Shown in pieces: positions 1 to 8,992 of a stretch of 64,000 nt of DNA. The position numbers were made by a program, and so were the translations under genes. Position 1 is the stretch's first letter. Every line of letters begins with the position of its first letter. A model generated the notes under the pieces. That model saw only the letters and a list, made by a program, of their open reading frames with translations. It had not been told where the DNA came from and did no database searches. This stretch comes from Oscillospiraceae bacterium. Lineage in GTDB: Bacteria > Bacillota > Clostridia > Oscillospirales > Oscillospiraceae. The stretch covers positions 1 through 64,000 of the forward strand of contig JAFRIV010000011.1 of assembly GCA_017432615.1 (NCBI GenBank), written 5' to 3'.

Positions 1-65
1 GAACATGCCGAAAAGGTCACCGAGACGACCGCCAACAGGAAGGCAAGTAAACATTTCTTTTTCAT
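1..65 (-). CDS. Lipoprotein, N-terminal fragment only
   Basis: The gene runs off the left edge; only about 21 codons are visible. The peptide begins MKKKCLLAFLLAVVSVTFSA and is followed by Cys, which is a lysine-rich n-region, a hydrophobic core and a lipobox ending F-S-A-C. This is a type II signal peptide, so the product is probably a membrane-anchored lipoprotein. Nothing of the mature domain is visible, so no function can be given. It is divergent from the GH78-like gene. Confidence 0.6.
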   Translation of the reverse strand, partial: MKKKCLLAFLLAVVSVTFSAC

Positions 66-113
66 GGTTTTAAGTTTATCACAGACATTAGAGGAATGCA
101 ATCGAAAAAGTGC

Positions 114-142
114 TTTTACTTTCCTGCCATATCTGATATAAT
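114..142 (+). promoter_or_regulatory. Promoter of the GH78-glf-GT2 operon
   Basis: A perfect -10 TATAAT lies at 137-142 (with an extended TG-like context) and a weak -35 TTTTAC at 114-119, spacer 17. It sits 45 bases before the start codon at 187. Confidence 0.55.
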
Positions 143-186
143 AGTAAAGTTGCTGAAAACTGAAGCACAAACAAAGGAGCTGCCCC

Positions 187-2115
187 ATGCGCAATCAACC
201 GTACTGGATCTGGTATCCCGGAGATTTCGAATACTATCAGGCGATGCTACAAAATTTTTCCCGTGTAGAGCGCGGCTGCGAATGGCCGGCTTTCTGGAAA
301 AGTGAAGGCTTTCGCAATCGGGTCGTTTTTCGCCGCAGCTACCAACTTGCCGGGGAAACACATTTTACCGTGACCGCTATCCGGGGAGCAAAAGGCTTTG
401 TACTGGTTGATGATGAGAAGCACCCATTCGGGAAGGATATTCTCTGCCCTACCGGTCAGCACAGGGTCTCGATCCACGCAGCCTGTATCGGAGCGGTGCC
501 TTCCGTCTATGTGGCGGGAGAAACGGTTTATTCGGATTCCGGCTGGACAGTGGAAGATTATGCTTCCGCCCCGGTAAACGCAGCCTGCAGCCGTTATTTT
601 CGGGACGTATCCCGCGACCCTGCTGAATGGCCCCTGACGGAAACCGTATATATCCCGGTAACAACAGAGGAAGTCAACGGCGGCGTTTTGTATGTTTTTG
701 AAACGGAACTGACGGCAGCGCTGGAGGTGACCCCTGCTTCGCGGAGGGCAGTGGAACCCAATGAGGAATGTCCTCTGGTTTTCCTCGGAGAGTCACGTAA
801 GGAGGCGCTCGATACCGCCGGCTGTTACTGCTTTTACCGGGTGGATGCAGGCACACACCGGTGCCCGCGGCAGGCTTTGCGAGCTGCTTTTATTCCGGAC
901 TGCAAGGTCGAAGATTATATCGTACGTGCTATCCACCAGTTCACCGAATTGCCGGTACGCGGCAGTTTTGCCTGCCAGGATGAAGAAATGAACCGGATCT
1001 TCTCGGTTGCTTCCCATACATTTCTGCTCTGCTGCGGATGCTTTTTTCTCGACGGGATCAAGCGGGACAAGTGGATCTGGGGCGGAGATGCTTACCAGAG
1101 TCTGTTTGTAAACCGGTATCTGACAGGAGACGCCGCTATTGAAGAGCGCACTTTGCTTGCCCTGTCTGCCCGTGACCCTGTGACGACCCATGTCAACACC
1201 ATTGTGGATTATTCGATGCTGTGGATCATCGGCATCGGCGTAACATATGAAAGCTACGGCAATGCGGCATTTATAAGCCAGCTCTACCCGAGAATGAAAA
1301 GTATGATGGCCCTTTTGGAGAGCCAGACGGATGAAAACGGCTTTGTTACCGGCCGGGAAAGAGACTGGGTATTCATCGACTGGGCGGATTTTGACCGCTC
1401 TGGGCCGCAGTGTGCCGAGCAGATGCTGCTGGCAGAAGCATATCGGGTAATGGCAGAGTTTGCTCTGGCAGAGGAAAAAGCCGGCTGGCGGAATAAACGT
1501 GCTTCTCTGCTCCGGCAGATCGAACGTTTTTACTGGGATGATGAAAAATCCGCTTATATCGATACGTTTTCTTCCCGGCGACACGTCACACGGCATGCGA
1601 ACATTTTTGCCATAGTGTTTGACATTGCCGACAGCCGGCGGAAAGAACAGCTCGCTGCCTCCGTACTTTTTAATGATGCGGTGCCGCCCATCACGACCCC
1701 GTATTTCCGCTTTTTTGAGCTGGAAGCTCTGTGCCGCCTCGGCTTTCTGGATAAGGTTTGGAAGGAGATCAAAGCCTATTGGGGCGGCATGCTGAAAATG
1801 GGAGCAGTGACCTTCTGGGAAGAATTTGACCCCAAAAAAGACATTGACTGGCAGTATGAAATGTATGGCGACCCATACGGCAAATCCCTTTGCCATGCAT
1901 GGTCCGCAAGCCCCATCTATCTGCTTGCCCGGTATTTTGTAGGTCTGCGACCGCTTGTACCTGGCGGAGAACGCTACGAAGTAAAACCGCAGACCGCTTT
2001 TTTTGATACACTGGACTGCCGATTCCCTATGGGAAACAGGCTCCTGCACATCACCCTGCAAGACGGGAAAGTGCTCGTAGAGGAAGAAAAAGGAGACGAA
2101 CGGAATGCAATATGA
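187..2115 (+). CDS. Glycoside hydrolase, family 78-like (alpha-L-rhamnosidase)
   Basis: The 642-residue protein is predicted to release terminal alpha-L-rhamnose from glycans. An N-terminal beta-rich region (about 1-250) precedes the (alpha/alpha)6 barrel. Around residue 290 it has KRDKWIWGGDA, matching the family's conserved acidic K/R-D-x-x-x-W-x-G-D-A block, and near residue 540 VTFWEEF followed by SLCHAWSASPIYLL, the usual second catalytic-site block and C-terminal helix. No signal peptide is visible, so it should act in the cytoplasm. The start has AAAGGAG at good spacing. Its end overlaps glf by 11 bases, so the two are co-transcribed and probably coupled. The substrate is not proven: rhamnosidase relatives with other specificities exist. 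Confidence 0.75.
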   Translation: MRNQPYWIWYPGDFEYYQAMLQNFSRVERGCEWPAFWKSEGFRNRVVFRRSYQLAGETHFTVTAIRGAKGFVLVDDEKHPFGKDILCPTGQHRVSIHAACIGAVPSVYVAGETVYSDSGWTVEDYASAPVNAACSRYFRDVSRDPAEWPLTETVYIPVTTEEVNGGVLYVFETELTAALEVTPASRRAVEPNEECPLVFLGESRKEALDTAGCYCFYRVDAGTHRCPRQALRAAFIPDCKVEDYIVRAIHQFTELPVRGSFACQDEEMNRIFSVASHTFLLCCGCFFLDGIKRDKWIWGGDAYQSLFVNRYLTGDAAIEERTLLALSARDPVTTHVNTIVDYSMLWIIGIGVTYESYGNAAFISQLYPRMKSMMALLESQTDENGFVTGRERDWVFIDWADFDRSGPQCAEQMLLAEAYRVMAEFALAEEKAGWRNKRASLLRQIERFYWDDEKSAYIDTFSSRRHVTRHANIFAIVFDIADSRRKEQLAASVLFNDAVPPITTPYFRFFELEALCRLGFLDKVWKEIKAYWGGMLKMGAVTFWEEFDPKKDIDWQYEMYGDPYGKSLCHAWSASPIYLLARYFVGLRPLVPGGERYEVKPQTAFFDTLDCRFPMGNRLLHITLQDGKVLVEEEKGDERNAI

Positions 2116-3211
2116 TTATCTGATCATCGGCGCAGGGCTGTACGGCGCTGTTTTTGCGCGGGAGATGATGGATGCCGGCAAACAGGTACTTGTGCTGGAC
2201 AAACGCTCTCATATTGGGGGGAATATCTACACAAAAGAAGTGGAAGGCATCCAGGTGCATGAATACGGGGCACATATTTTTCATACCAATGACAAAACAG
2301 TATGGGATTATGTAAACAAATATGCAGAATTCAACCGGTACACGAATTCACCTGTTGCCAACTATCACGGAGAACTGTATTCTCTCCCGTTTAACATGTA
2401 CACCTTTAACAGGATGTGGGGGGTAATCACCCCCCAGGAGGCAGAAGCGGAGATCCGACGTCAGCGGGAAGCCGCCGGCATCACAAAACCGCATAACCTG
2501 GAGGAACAGGCCATTTCTCTCGTAGGCACCGACATTTATGAGAAACTTGTACGCGGTTATACCGAAAAACAGTGGGGCCGCGACTGTCGGGAGTTGCCGG
2601 CCTTTATTATCAAACGGCTGCCTGTGCGCTTTACATTTGATAATAACTATTTTAACGCACGGTTTCAGGGCATCCCGATCGGCGGATATACGCGTCTTGC
2701 GGAGAAGCTGCTTTCCGGTGCGGAGATTCGCCTCGACACGGATTATCTGCAGGAGAAGTCCGGATGGGATTCCATGGCGAAGAAGATCGTATACACCGGG
2801 CCGATCGACCGGTATTTCGGCTACTGTTACGGCACGCTGCAATATCGCAGCATCCGTTTTGAAACGGAAGTGCTGGATATACCGAATTATCAGGGTAACG
2901 CCGTGGTGAATTATACTGACCGGGAAACACCTTATACCCGCATTATCGAGCACAAACATTTTGAATTCGGCACCCAGGAAAAAACTGTGATCTCCCGGGA
3001 GTACAGCGCTGAATGGAAGAGCGGTGACGAACCGTATTACCCGGTAAACGATGAGAAGAACAATGCGCTGTATGTTCGGTACAAGGAGCTTGCCGATCAG
3101 GAAAAAAATGTGCTGTTCGGCGGAAGACTCGGCGAGTACCGCTATTATGATATGGACACTGTAATTGCCTGCGCACTGACCGCGGCAGAAAAGGAGATAA
3201 ACTGCGGATGA
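2105..3211 (+). CDS. glf: UDP-galactopyranose mutase
   Basis: This flavoenzyme converts UDP-galactopyranose to UDP-galactofuranose, the donor for galactofuranose-containing cell-surface glycans. The 368-residue length is standard. The FAD-binding Rossmann motif IIGAGLYG is at the N terminus, followed by a family-typical HEYGAHIFHT segment and SLPFNMYTF, both part of the UGM active site. It starts inside the end of the preceding hydrolase and shares an ATGA overlap with the next glycosyltransferase, forming a three-gene operon for a surface polysaccharide. Its presence implies that galactofuranose is made in this organism. Confidence 0.93.
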   Translation: MQYDYLIIGAGLYGAVFAREMMDAGKQVLVLDKRSHIGGNIYTKEVEGIQVHEYGAHIFHTNDKTVWDYVNKYAEFNRYTNSPVANYHGELYSLPFNMYTFNRMWGVITPQEAEAEIRRQREAAGITKPHNLEEQAISLVGTDIYEKLVRGYTEKQWGRDCRELPAFIIKRLPVRFTFDNNYFNARFQGIPIGGYTRLAEKLLSGAEIRLDTDYLQEKSGWDSMAKKIVYTGPIDRYFGYCYGTLQYRSIRFETEVLDIPNYQGNAVVNYTDRETPYTRIIEHKHFEFGTQEKTVISREYSAEWKSGDEPYYPVNDEKNNALYVRYKELADQEKNVLFGGRLGEYRYYDMDTVIACALTAAEKEINCG

Positions 3212-4218
3212 AACTGCTTACTGTAACTGTGCCCTGCTATAATTCGGCGGAATATATGGCAAACTGCATTGAAAGTCTGCTTCCGGGAGGCGAACGGATA
3301 GAGATCCTGATCATAGACGACGGTTCTAAAGATGCAACCGGCACCATTGCGGATGAATATGCAGCAAAATATCCGGAGATGATCCGCGTGATCCATCAGG
3401 AAAACGGCGGACACGGCGAAGGCATCAACCAGGGTATAAGAAATGCCAGCGGGAAATACTTTAAGATGGTGGACAGTGATGATCGCCTGAGCGGCTCCTT
3501 TACCCGTTTTCTGGATGAACTGGAAGCCTGTGACAAAGAAGGCGGAGTAGATCTTTTCCTCACCAATTATCACTATGTGCACGCCGACGGAAAAGGCGAC
3601 CGTTCCATTGTGTTTTCCAACGCGCTGCCGGAGGGGCGGATCTTCACCTGGGAAGAAACGAAGCGGTTTTTCCCGGACCAGATCCTGATGATACATACCT
3701 GTACTTTCAACACACAGCTTCTGCGCGATACCGGGCTCACCATGCCCAGGCATACCTTTTATGAAGACAACTATATGGTTTACGGCAATCTGAAGAACGT
3801 GCACCGGCTGTATTACCTCAATTGTGACCTCTATCTTTATTCCATCGGACGAGAAGGCCAGTCCGTACAGCTGGACGTGATGAAAAAGCGCTATACCCAT
3901 CAGCTGCGCGCGACGGAACTGTGTTTTCAGGCCTTTCATTTTGACGAGATACCGGAAAAGAAAAAAAAGGCCTATCTCAAACACGAGATGTTTATCATGT
4001 TTGGGATTGCCATTCTTTTCACCCGCCTGAACAACACCCCCCAGGCTGAAGACGATCTGGAAAAAATGTGGGAAACCTGCCGGGAATATGACAGAAAATG
4101 GGCTGATATTTTCCGCTACCGCACAGCGCTGCGTCTGATCAGCATCCCGGGAAAGGCTGGCAGCGCCATGGTGCAGCTGATCTATCACATCGCCCACCGC
4201 GTCATCCGCTTCAACTGA
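3208..4218 (+). CDS. Glycosyltransferase family 2
   Basis: A GT-A fold glycosyltransferase of 336 residues. The N terminus VTVPCYNSAEY and the acidic LIIDDGSKD block form the nucleotide-sugar site, and VDSDD near residue 92 is the metal-binding DXD-type motif. There is no membrane segment, so it works at the cytoplasmic face. The ATG overlaps the glf stop (ATGA at 3208-3211), so translation is coupled. Context suggests that it transfers galactofuranose or another sugar in the same pathway, but the donor cannot be read from the sequence. Confidence 0.85.
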   Translation: MKLLTVTVPCYNSAEYMANCIESLLPGGERIEILIIDDGSKDATGTIADEYAAKYPEMIRVIHQENGGHGEGINQGIRNASGKYFKMVDSDDRLSGSFTRFLDELEACDKEGGVDLFLTNYHYVHADGKGDRSIVFSNALPEGRIFTWEETKRFFPDQILMIHTCTFNTQLLRDTGLTMPRHTFYEDNYMVYGNLKNVHRLYYLNCDLYLYSIGREGQSVQLDVMKKRYTHQLRATELCFQAFHFDEIPEKKKKAYLKHEMFIMFGIAILFTRLNNTPQAEDDLEKMWETCREYDRKWADIFRYRTALRLISIPGKAGSAMVQLIYHIAHRVIRFN

Positions 4219-4242
4219 AAACTTCCATCCGACATTCAAAAG

Positions 4243-4275
4243 AAAACCCGGCAGTCTTTCTGCCGGGTTTTGCTG
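4243..4275 (+). terminator. Bidirectional intrinsic terminator
   Basis: Stem 4243-4254 pairs with 4260-4271 (core CCCGGCAG / CTGCCGGG) and both flanks are T-rich on the outgoing strand. It ends the glf operon and can also end the convergent surface-protein gene. Confidence 0.75.
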
Positions 4276-4310
4276 TAAGAGAGGGCTTTCGATTTGGAAG
4301 CCCTCTCTTA
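4276..4310. terminator. Second hairpin between convergent genes
   Basis: A 13-base-pair stem (4276-4288 with 4298-4310, core AAGAGAGGGC / GCCCTCTCTT) directly follows the first terminator. It lacks a long U-run of its own but stands in the read-through path of both operons. Confidence 0.5.
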
Positions 4311-4354
4311 TGATATTTCTCTGTTTTTGTTGCCGGTTTATCTGCGGGAACAAA

Positions 4355-6238
4355 TCATTCCCATTCCTTCCTGCGGCTGAGCAATGCGCCGCCCATAGCA
4401 GAGGACATCAGCATCACGCAGACCCAGAGTCCGATGTTGCTGTCATCCCCCGTGATCGGCTTATCCCGCACGGAGAGAATGTGAAGATAGCAGGTTGCCG
4501 TGCCGCCGTCGGAATAGACAAACTGCAGCGTCTGGTAAGCGCGGTGTTCCATCGCCCGCATGGCCGTTTCCGAAATGGTGACGATGGTGGAGCCGTCACT
4601 TGCCGTGGCAACGGTATAATAATACGGGTTGATCGTCTGGCCGTTCAGCTTCACTGCTGCCAGACGGTTGGCAGGACCGGTCGCCTGAACCGTGTAGTTG
4701 CCGCCCACGTCATAATACCAGGTGCCGTTTTTGTGGTAAGTAAAGTAGTAATTCGTCTGAACGGTGACGGTGCAGGTAGCCTGCTTCCCGTTGGAAATAG
4801 CATAGATCGTTGCAGTTCCCTGCCCCACCGCGACAACACTTGCACCCGCAACGCCGTCAGATACCTTGTAGGAATTCTGGATCCTGACCACATTTTCATT
4901 GGAAGAATACCAGCTGACCGTCTGGTTGCTTGCATTGAGAGGGCTGAAGGTGACCGTCAGTTTGGCACTGCTGTCGGTAGAACTGAGTTTGACCTCCTTG
5001 GGATCCATGCTGATACCTGTAACGGGAACATTCGCAATGGTAACGGTGACCGGCTTGGAGGCAAGGATCGCCCCGTCATATTTGATGCGGATATCGTAAT
5101 CCCCCTGAGAGAGATTCTGGATCACACGGTTGGTCACATCCACATAGGAGCTTTCCGGCGCGCTGTGAGCCTTGTACTGAGCCTGCGGGACATACTGAAC
5201 TGTGATCGTACCGCCGCTGACCGGCAGCTTTTCCTTTTCCGGCGCAGAGTACTGCTGGATCTGAATCACCTGCTCATCTGAGTCAAGGGTGTTTGCACTG
5301 CTGCTGCCGACGCGCTTGACATAGATTTGCCCGGAAACACCGGAGGAAATGGTTGCCGTTTCACCGGTGATGGCCGTCCAGCTTCCGCTTCCGACCCTGT
5401 AGACCATGGAGGAGTCCACATTTTTCAAAATACCGCTCTGTTCACCGGTAGCGGTGAAGGCAGCCGCAGGCTTTTCCAGCTTTGTAGGCGCCGAATAAGT
5501 ACCGACAGTGACATCGATCGGCAAAGAGGCAAGCTTGACGCCGTCCGCTTTGATACGAAGCTGATAGGTTTTTCCGCCTGTGAGGCCGGTGATCTCATTG
5601 CTGCTGTTTACGATAGCATCTTTATAAACACCGTCGCCGTCAGAAACACGGATCTCCACCGGGCCTGTGCCGGCAGGAAGAATGATCTTGCCGTCATTGT
5701 TGCTTTCACTGGTGGCGGGAGAGCTTGTGGCTGTCAGCTGCGGCTGACGCTCCAGAGCAAACTGGACAATGTCAGATTCCTTTTCTCCTTCCACTACCCG
5801 TTTTACCTGGATCACCGAATTTTCGGTCAGGTTGTCGATCCCCATGTTGCCGTCGAGATCCATCCACATCCTCGGCCCCGCATAAGAACCGTCCTTCTTG
5901 ATGCCGACCTGGAACTTCACATTGGAATCCGTCGTGCTCAGAATTCCGGAGGAATCCCCGGTAGGTGAAAACGTAACAGCAGGTGCTGAAGATTTGACCT
6001 GTTCCGGTACAGAAAGGGTCGGCCCGGGGAGAGACTCTTCGATGGTCATCCCGGGATTGACCGTCATCAGAGACGGGGTTTTCACAGCGGTAAAGTTCTC
6101 AGCAAGGACTGCATCAAGGTTCTCGTCTTCCTTGGCAACATCATTTTCCACCTGCTGCATATCGACGGTCATAGCAGTGACTTCAGGCTTCTCTTCTTTT
6201 GCGGCTTCTTCCGCAATGCGTGCCTTCTCAGCGGCTTC
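4355..6238 (-). pseudogene. C-terminal part of the split repeat surface protein (Big_2 domain, sorting-like tail)
   Basis: Reading continues in the same frame as the upstream half after the TAA at 6239-6241: 22 codons of the same Glu/Ala/Lys repeat, then an ATG at 6172 that opens 605 residues. This part holds several beta-sandwich stretches and a bacterial Ig-like group 2 domain (about residues 385-475 from the ATG; begins VTGISMDPKEVKLSS). The C terminus has KPITGDDSN, a hydrophobic segment and RRKEWE, which looks like a cell-wall sorting signal with a variant motif. No ribosome binding site or signal peptide precedes the ATG, so alone it would neither be exported nor probably made. It is best read as the detached distal part of the gene starting at 8575. 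Confidence 0.75.
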
Positions 6239-8575
6239 TTACTCGGCAGCCTTCAAAGCAGCGGCTTCTTCAGCCTTTTTTGCCTCTTCGGCCTCGGCAA
6301 GGCGGGCAGCTTCCGCCAGACGTTCTTCTTCTGCCTTCTTCTCAGCCTCAATACGGGCTGCTTCCTCTTCGGCAGCCTTCTTTGCCGCTTCTTCCGCAGC
6401 TATACGGGCAGCTTCTTCTTCAGCAGCTTTCTTTGCCGCTTCCTCTTCCGCGGCCTTCTTTGCCGCTTCTTCTTCGGCAGCCTTCTTTGCCGCTTCTTCT
6501 TCGGCGGCCTTCTTTGCCGCTTCCTCTTCGGCAGCCTTCTTTGCTGCTTCCTCTTCGGCAGCCTTCTTTGCCGCTTCCTCTTCGGCAGCCTTCTTTGCCG
6601 CTTCGTCCTCCGGATTTTCAGTATTCTGCGTCACGGGTGCCACGACTTCGGGATTCTGCGGCTCCGGAGCCGGTTCATAAGTGATCTCGCCAAGAGACTG
6701 CCCTTCCCTGCCCTGAACATTCAGGGTGACACCGTTTGCAACCGTCACGGTGCCTGCAGAAATCCCATATCCGGAATATCCTTCTGCCGTAATACCGTTG
6801 ACGTTTAACGTGCCCTGGCCGGTAACGGCAAGAGTACAATCCGGTGCTGAAATACCGTTGCTGATATAGCGGGGAGATCCGTCTTCCGCCGATGCAATGT
6901 AATAGCCGACGTTGGTCAGATCATTTTCTCCGGTGATGACGAGGGTGGCATCCTCTGAGAGATACAGCGCCGCATAGCAATCACTGTCAGATGCCTGTGC
7001 TGCCGTAAAGTGGAAGTTGTTCATCGTCACCGTATTGCCTGAGAAGGAAATGAACCCGCTCTCTGGCTGGGAGTCAACTTTTACAAGGGCACCGTCAGAG
7101 ACGATGTAATAAGCACCCTCTTCAACAGGCTGGTTGGAAAGCAAAACCTGCATTCCTGTCGGTGCTGTCTGCTGTGCGGCAGCTGCTGCTTCCGCTTCAA
7201 GACGAGCAGTTTCTTCTGCCATAGCCTGTTCCGCTGCAACACGCGCTTCCTCTTCCTGCTGGCGCTGTAACTCTGCCTGGCGTGCGGCTTCCTCTTCCTG
7301 CTGACGCTGCAGCTCTGCCTGGCGTGCGGCTTCCTCTTCCTGCTGACGCTGCAGCTCTGCCTGGCGTGCGGCTTCCTCTTCCTGCTGGCGCTGCAGCTCT
7401 GCCTGGCGTGCGGCTTCCTCTTCCTGCTGGCGCTGCAGTTCTGCCTGCCGTGCAGCTTCCTCTTCCTGCTGACGCTGTCGCTCAGCTTCTTCCTCCGCAA
7501 GGCGCTGGCGCTCGGCCTCTTCCTCCGCGAGGCGCTGACGCTCGGCTTCTTCCTCTGCGAGGCGCTGACGTTCGGCTTCTTCCTCCGCAAGGCGCTGACG
7601 TTCGGCTTCTTCCTCCGCAAGGCGCTGACGTTCGGCTTCTTCCTCCGCGAGGCGCTGGCGCTCGGCTTCTTCCTCCGCGAGGCGCTGGCGCTCGGCTTCT
7701 TCCTCCGCGAGGCGCTGACGCTCGGCTTCTTCCTCCGCGAGGCGCTGACGCTCGGCTTCTTCCTCCGCGAGGCGCTGACGCTCGGCTTCTTCCTCCGCGA
7801 GGCGCTGACGCTCGGCTTCTTCAGCTGCGGCAATTTCTTCCGCCGTTGGACCATTCTGGGTCACTGCCGTAATCACGTACTTATACTGGGTAAAGGAAGC
7901 ACCGTCTTCGGATGATGCCTCCCATTTAGACCAGGCGTCATTCCCGGCTTCCACATTCAGCTTCAGATCATCATTATGGAGAGGCGCACTGCTGTAGGCA
8001 GCTGTAGCGCCCTCTGCTTCAACCGTAAGGGTATTGCTTTCAAAAGAAACACGGTTTGCCAGGAAAGCATAGCCGGAGACATCTTCTCCGGTAGATGTTT
8101 TCACAGAAAGTGTACCGTCACCGGTGAGACGGATGTTCCGATCCCACGTGGCATTAATGCCGTTGCTGGTACGCTGGAAGGCAGTGCCGTCTCCCACAGC
8201 TTCCAGATAAGCACCGTTGTTGACAAGGCTGTTGCTGCCGATGATATTCAATTCAACATCCATTGGGACATAAAGGGCAGAATACGTGGGATCTGCCGAT
8301 TCCTCCCAGAGGGTGAAACTGAAGTTCTTCATCGTAACGACAGGTTCCTGCCCGCTGACAAAGCGGATATAGTGATCCGCCTCTTCTGCGGAATAGGGAG
8401 AAAATTCAACAAGCGTACCTCCCTGCTCCATATAGTAAACTTCGTCCAGCAGTGTAAAACTGCCGACTTTTACTTCCGTCGGGACACCGTAATCTGCACC
8501 TGCCACAGCGGAGAACAGGCAGAATACCTGTGTGAGGACAAGAATCCATGCAAGCTTTTTTGAAAATTGTTTCAT
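6239..8575 (-). CDS. Repeat-rich secreted surface protein, N-terminal part ended by an in-frame TAA
   Basis: The start is taken at 8575, not 8593, because AAAGGAGG lies just before it inside the longer frame. A signal peptide (MKQFSKKLAWILVLTQVFCL and on to VAGA) is followed by a beta-rich domain to about residue 240. Then come 11 copies of a 10-residue repeat EEAERQRLAE, five of a 14-residue repeat with core EEEAARQAELQ, a second copy of the beta domain (about 455-600), and about eight copies of EEAAKKAAE. The two beta domains resemble each other (SNGI...G-GTL-V) and recall carbohydrate-binding Cthe_2159-like beta-helix proteins. The stop falls inside the last coiled-coil repeat; the frame continues to a wall-anchor tail at 4355. 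As it stands the product is 778 residues and unanchored. Confidence 0.8.
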   Translation of the reverse strand: MKQFSKKLAWILVLTQVFCLFSAVAGADYGVPTEVKVGSFTLLDEVYYMEQGGTLVEFSPYSAEEADHYIRFVSGQEPVVTMKNFSFTLWEESADPTYSALYVPMDVELNIIGSNSLVNNGAYLEAVGDGTAFQRTSNGINATWDRNIRLTGDGTLSVKTSTGEDVSGYAFLANRVSFESNTLTVEAEGATAAYSSAPLHNDDLKLNVEAGNDAWSKWEASSEDGASFTQYKYVITAVTQNGPTAEEIAAAEEAERQRLAEEEAERQRLAEEEAERQRLAEEEAERQRLAEEEAERQRLAEEEAERQRLAEEEAERQRLAEEEAERQRLAEEEAERQRLAEEEAERQRLAEEEAERQRLAEEEAERQRQQEEEAARQAELQRQQEEEAARQAELQRQQEEEAARQAELQRQQEEEAARQAELQRQQEEEAARQAELQRQQEEEARVAAEQAMAEETARLEAEAAAAAQQTAPTGMQVLLSNQPVEEGAYYIVSDGALVKVDSQPESGFISFSGNTVTMNNFHFTAAQASDSDCYAALYLSEDATLVITGENDLTNVGYYIASAEDGSPRYISNGISAPDCTLAVTGQGTLNVNGITAEGYSGYGISAGTVTVANGVTLNVQGREGQSLGEITYEPAPEPQNPEVVAPVTQNTENPEDEAAKKAAEEEAAKKAAEEEAAKKAAEEEAAKKAAEEEAAKKAAEEEAAKKAAEEEAAKKAAEEEAARIAAEEAAKKAAEEEAARIEAEKKAEEERLAEAARLAEAEEAKKAEEAAALKAAE
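6400..6606 (-). repeat. 27-base tandem repeat encoding EEAAKKAAE
   Basis: About seven to eight imperfect 27-base units. They code for a charged alpha-helical stretch just before the premature stop. Third-position differences between copies show the array is not a recent perfect duplication. Confidence 0.75.
7246..7476 (-). repeat. 42-base tandem repeat (x5) encoding a 14-residue unit
   Basis: Five units of 42 bases code for RQQEEEAARQAELQ. The copies are nearly identical in DNA, so the array is prone to slippage or recombination. Confidence 0.8.
7471..7830 (-). repeat. 30-base tandem repeat (x11-12) encoding a 10-residue unit
   Basis: Units of exactly 30 bases (for example 7501-7530, 7531-7560 and on) encode EEAERQRLAE. 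Several adjacent units are identical at DNA level. The unit length keeps the reading frame when copies are gained or lost. Confidence 0.9.
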
Positions 8576-8623
8576 ATTCGGCCTCCTTTGCATGAAAAAC
8601 CCAAATTAATGACTTACAATTCT

Positions 8624-8652
8624 ATCATACCTGTTTTCCTTTTGAAAATCAA
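8624..8652 (-). promoter_or_regulatory. Promoter of the repeat surface protein
   Basis: On the - strand: -35 TTGATT (8652-8647), 17-base spacer, -10 TATGAT (8629-8624). It lies about 50 bases upstream of the start at 8575. Confidence 0.7.
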
Positions 8653-8788
8653 TGCATTTTCAGAGAGTTTACCGTGATTTAACATTTTCCAACAGCTGCT
8701 CCGATGGGCGAAGGTGCACGGTACTCTTCTGTATTTCTGCCTTTGTTTCTGCATTTTGTTTTGGATTTTGATTCAGCATTCTGAACGA

Positions 8789-8894
8789 TGTGTCAGTCGA
8801 TGCCGGTCAAAAACAAAACTTTTCTATAGATGAGATTTTTTCTTTTTCTCGCGCGCGAGAAAAGTTTAGGAATAGACCGGCATAGACTGTCACA
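8789..8894. repeat. 106-base nested inverted repeat
   Basis: Outer arms 8789-8808 and 8875-8894 match at 18 of 20 positions (core ATGCCGGTC / GACCGGCAT). Inner arms 8816-8825 and 8858-8867 are perfect over 10 bases. A perfect 20-base palindrome TTTTCTCGCGCGCGAGAAAA at 8844-8863 overlaps the inner right arm, so the two folds exclude each other. No reading frame is present. Confidence 0.8.
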
Positions 8895-8992
8895 CAAACT
8901 TAAACCATTGCTTCACATTTCCCTTTCAAGCCAACCAGAAGCTGAGACATACGGATGGTACCAGAAGAATCGTCCGGTGTAACAAAACACAG

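Larger units (their letters stand above)
8576..8992. other. 417-base gene-free region
   Basis: Holds the promoter of the surface-protein gene (8624-8652) and a 106-base nested inverted repeat (8789-8894). The rest (8653-8788 and 8895-8992) shows no gene, and I see no clear terminator for the UvrA-like gene that ends at 8993. Confidence 0.6.

Noticed and set aside
7246..7830. Tandem repeats considered as a CRISPR array
   Set aside because: No unique spacers; units are contiguous and coding.
7081..7854. Arg/Lys/Ser-rich frames inside the repeat arrays, on both strands
   Set aside because: Out-of-frame readings of the tandem repeats; any repeat with a length divisible by three stays open in several frames.
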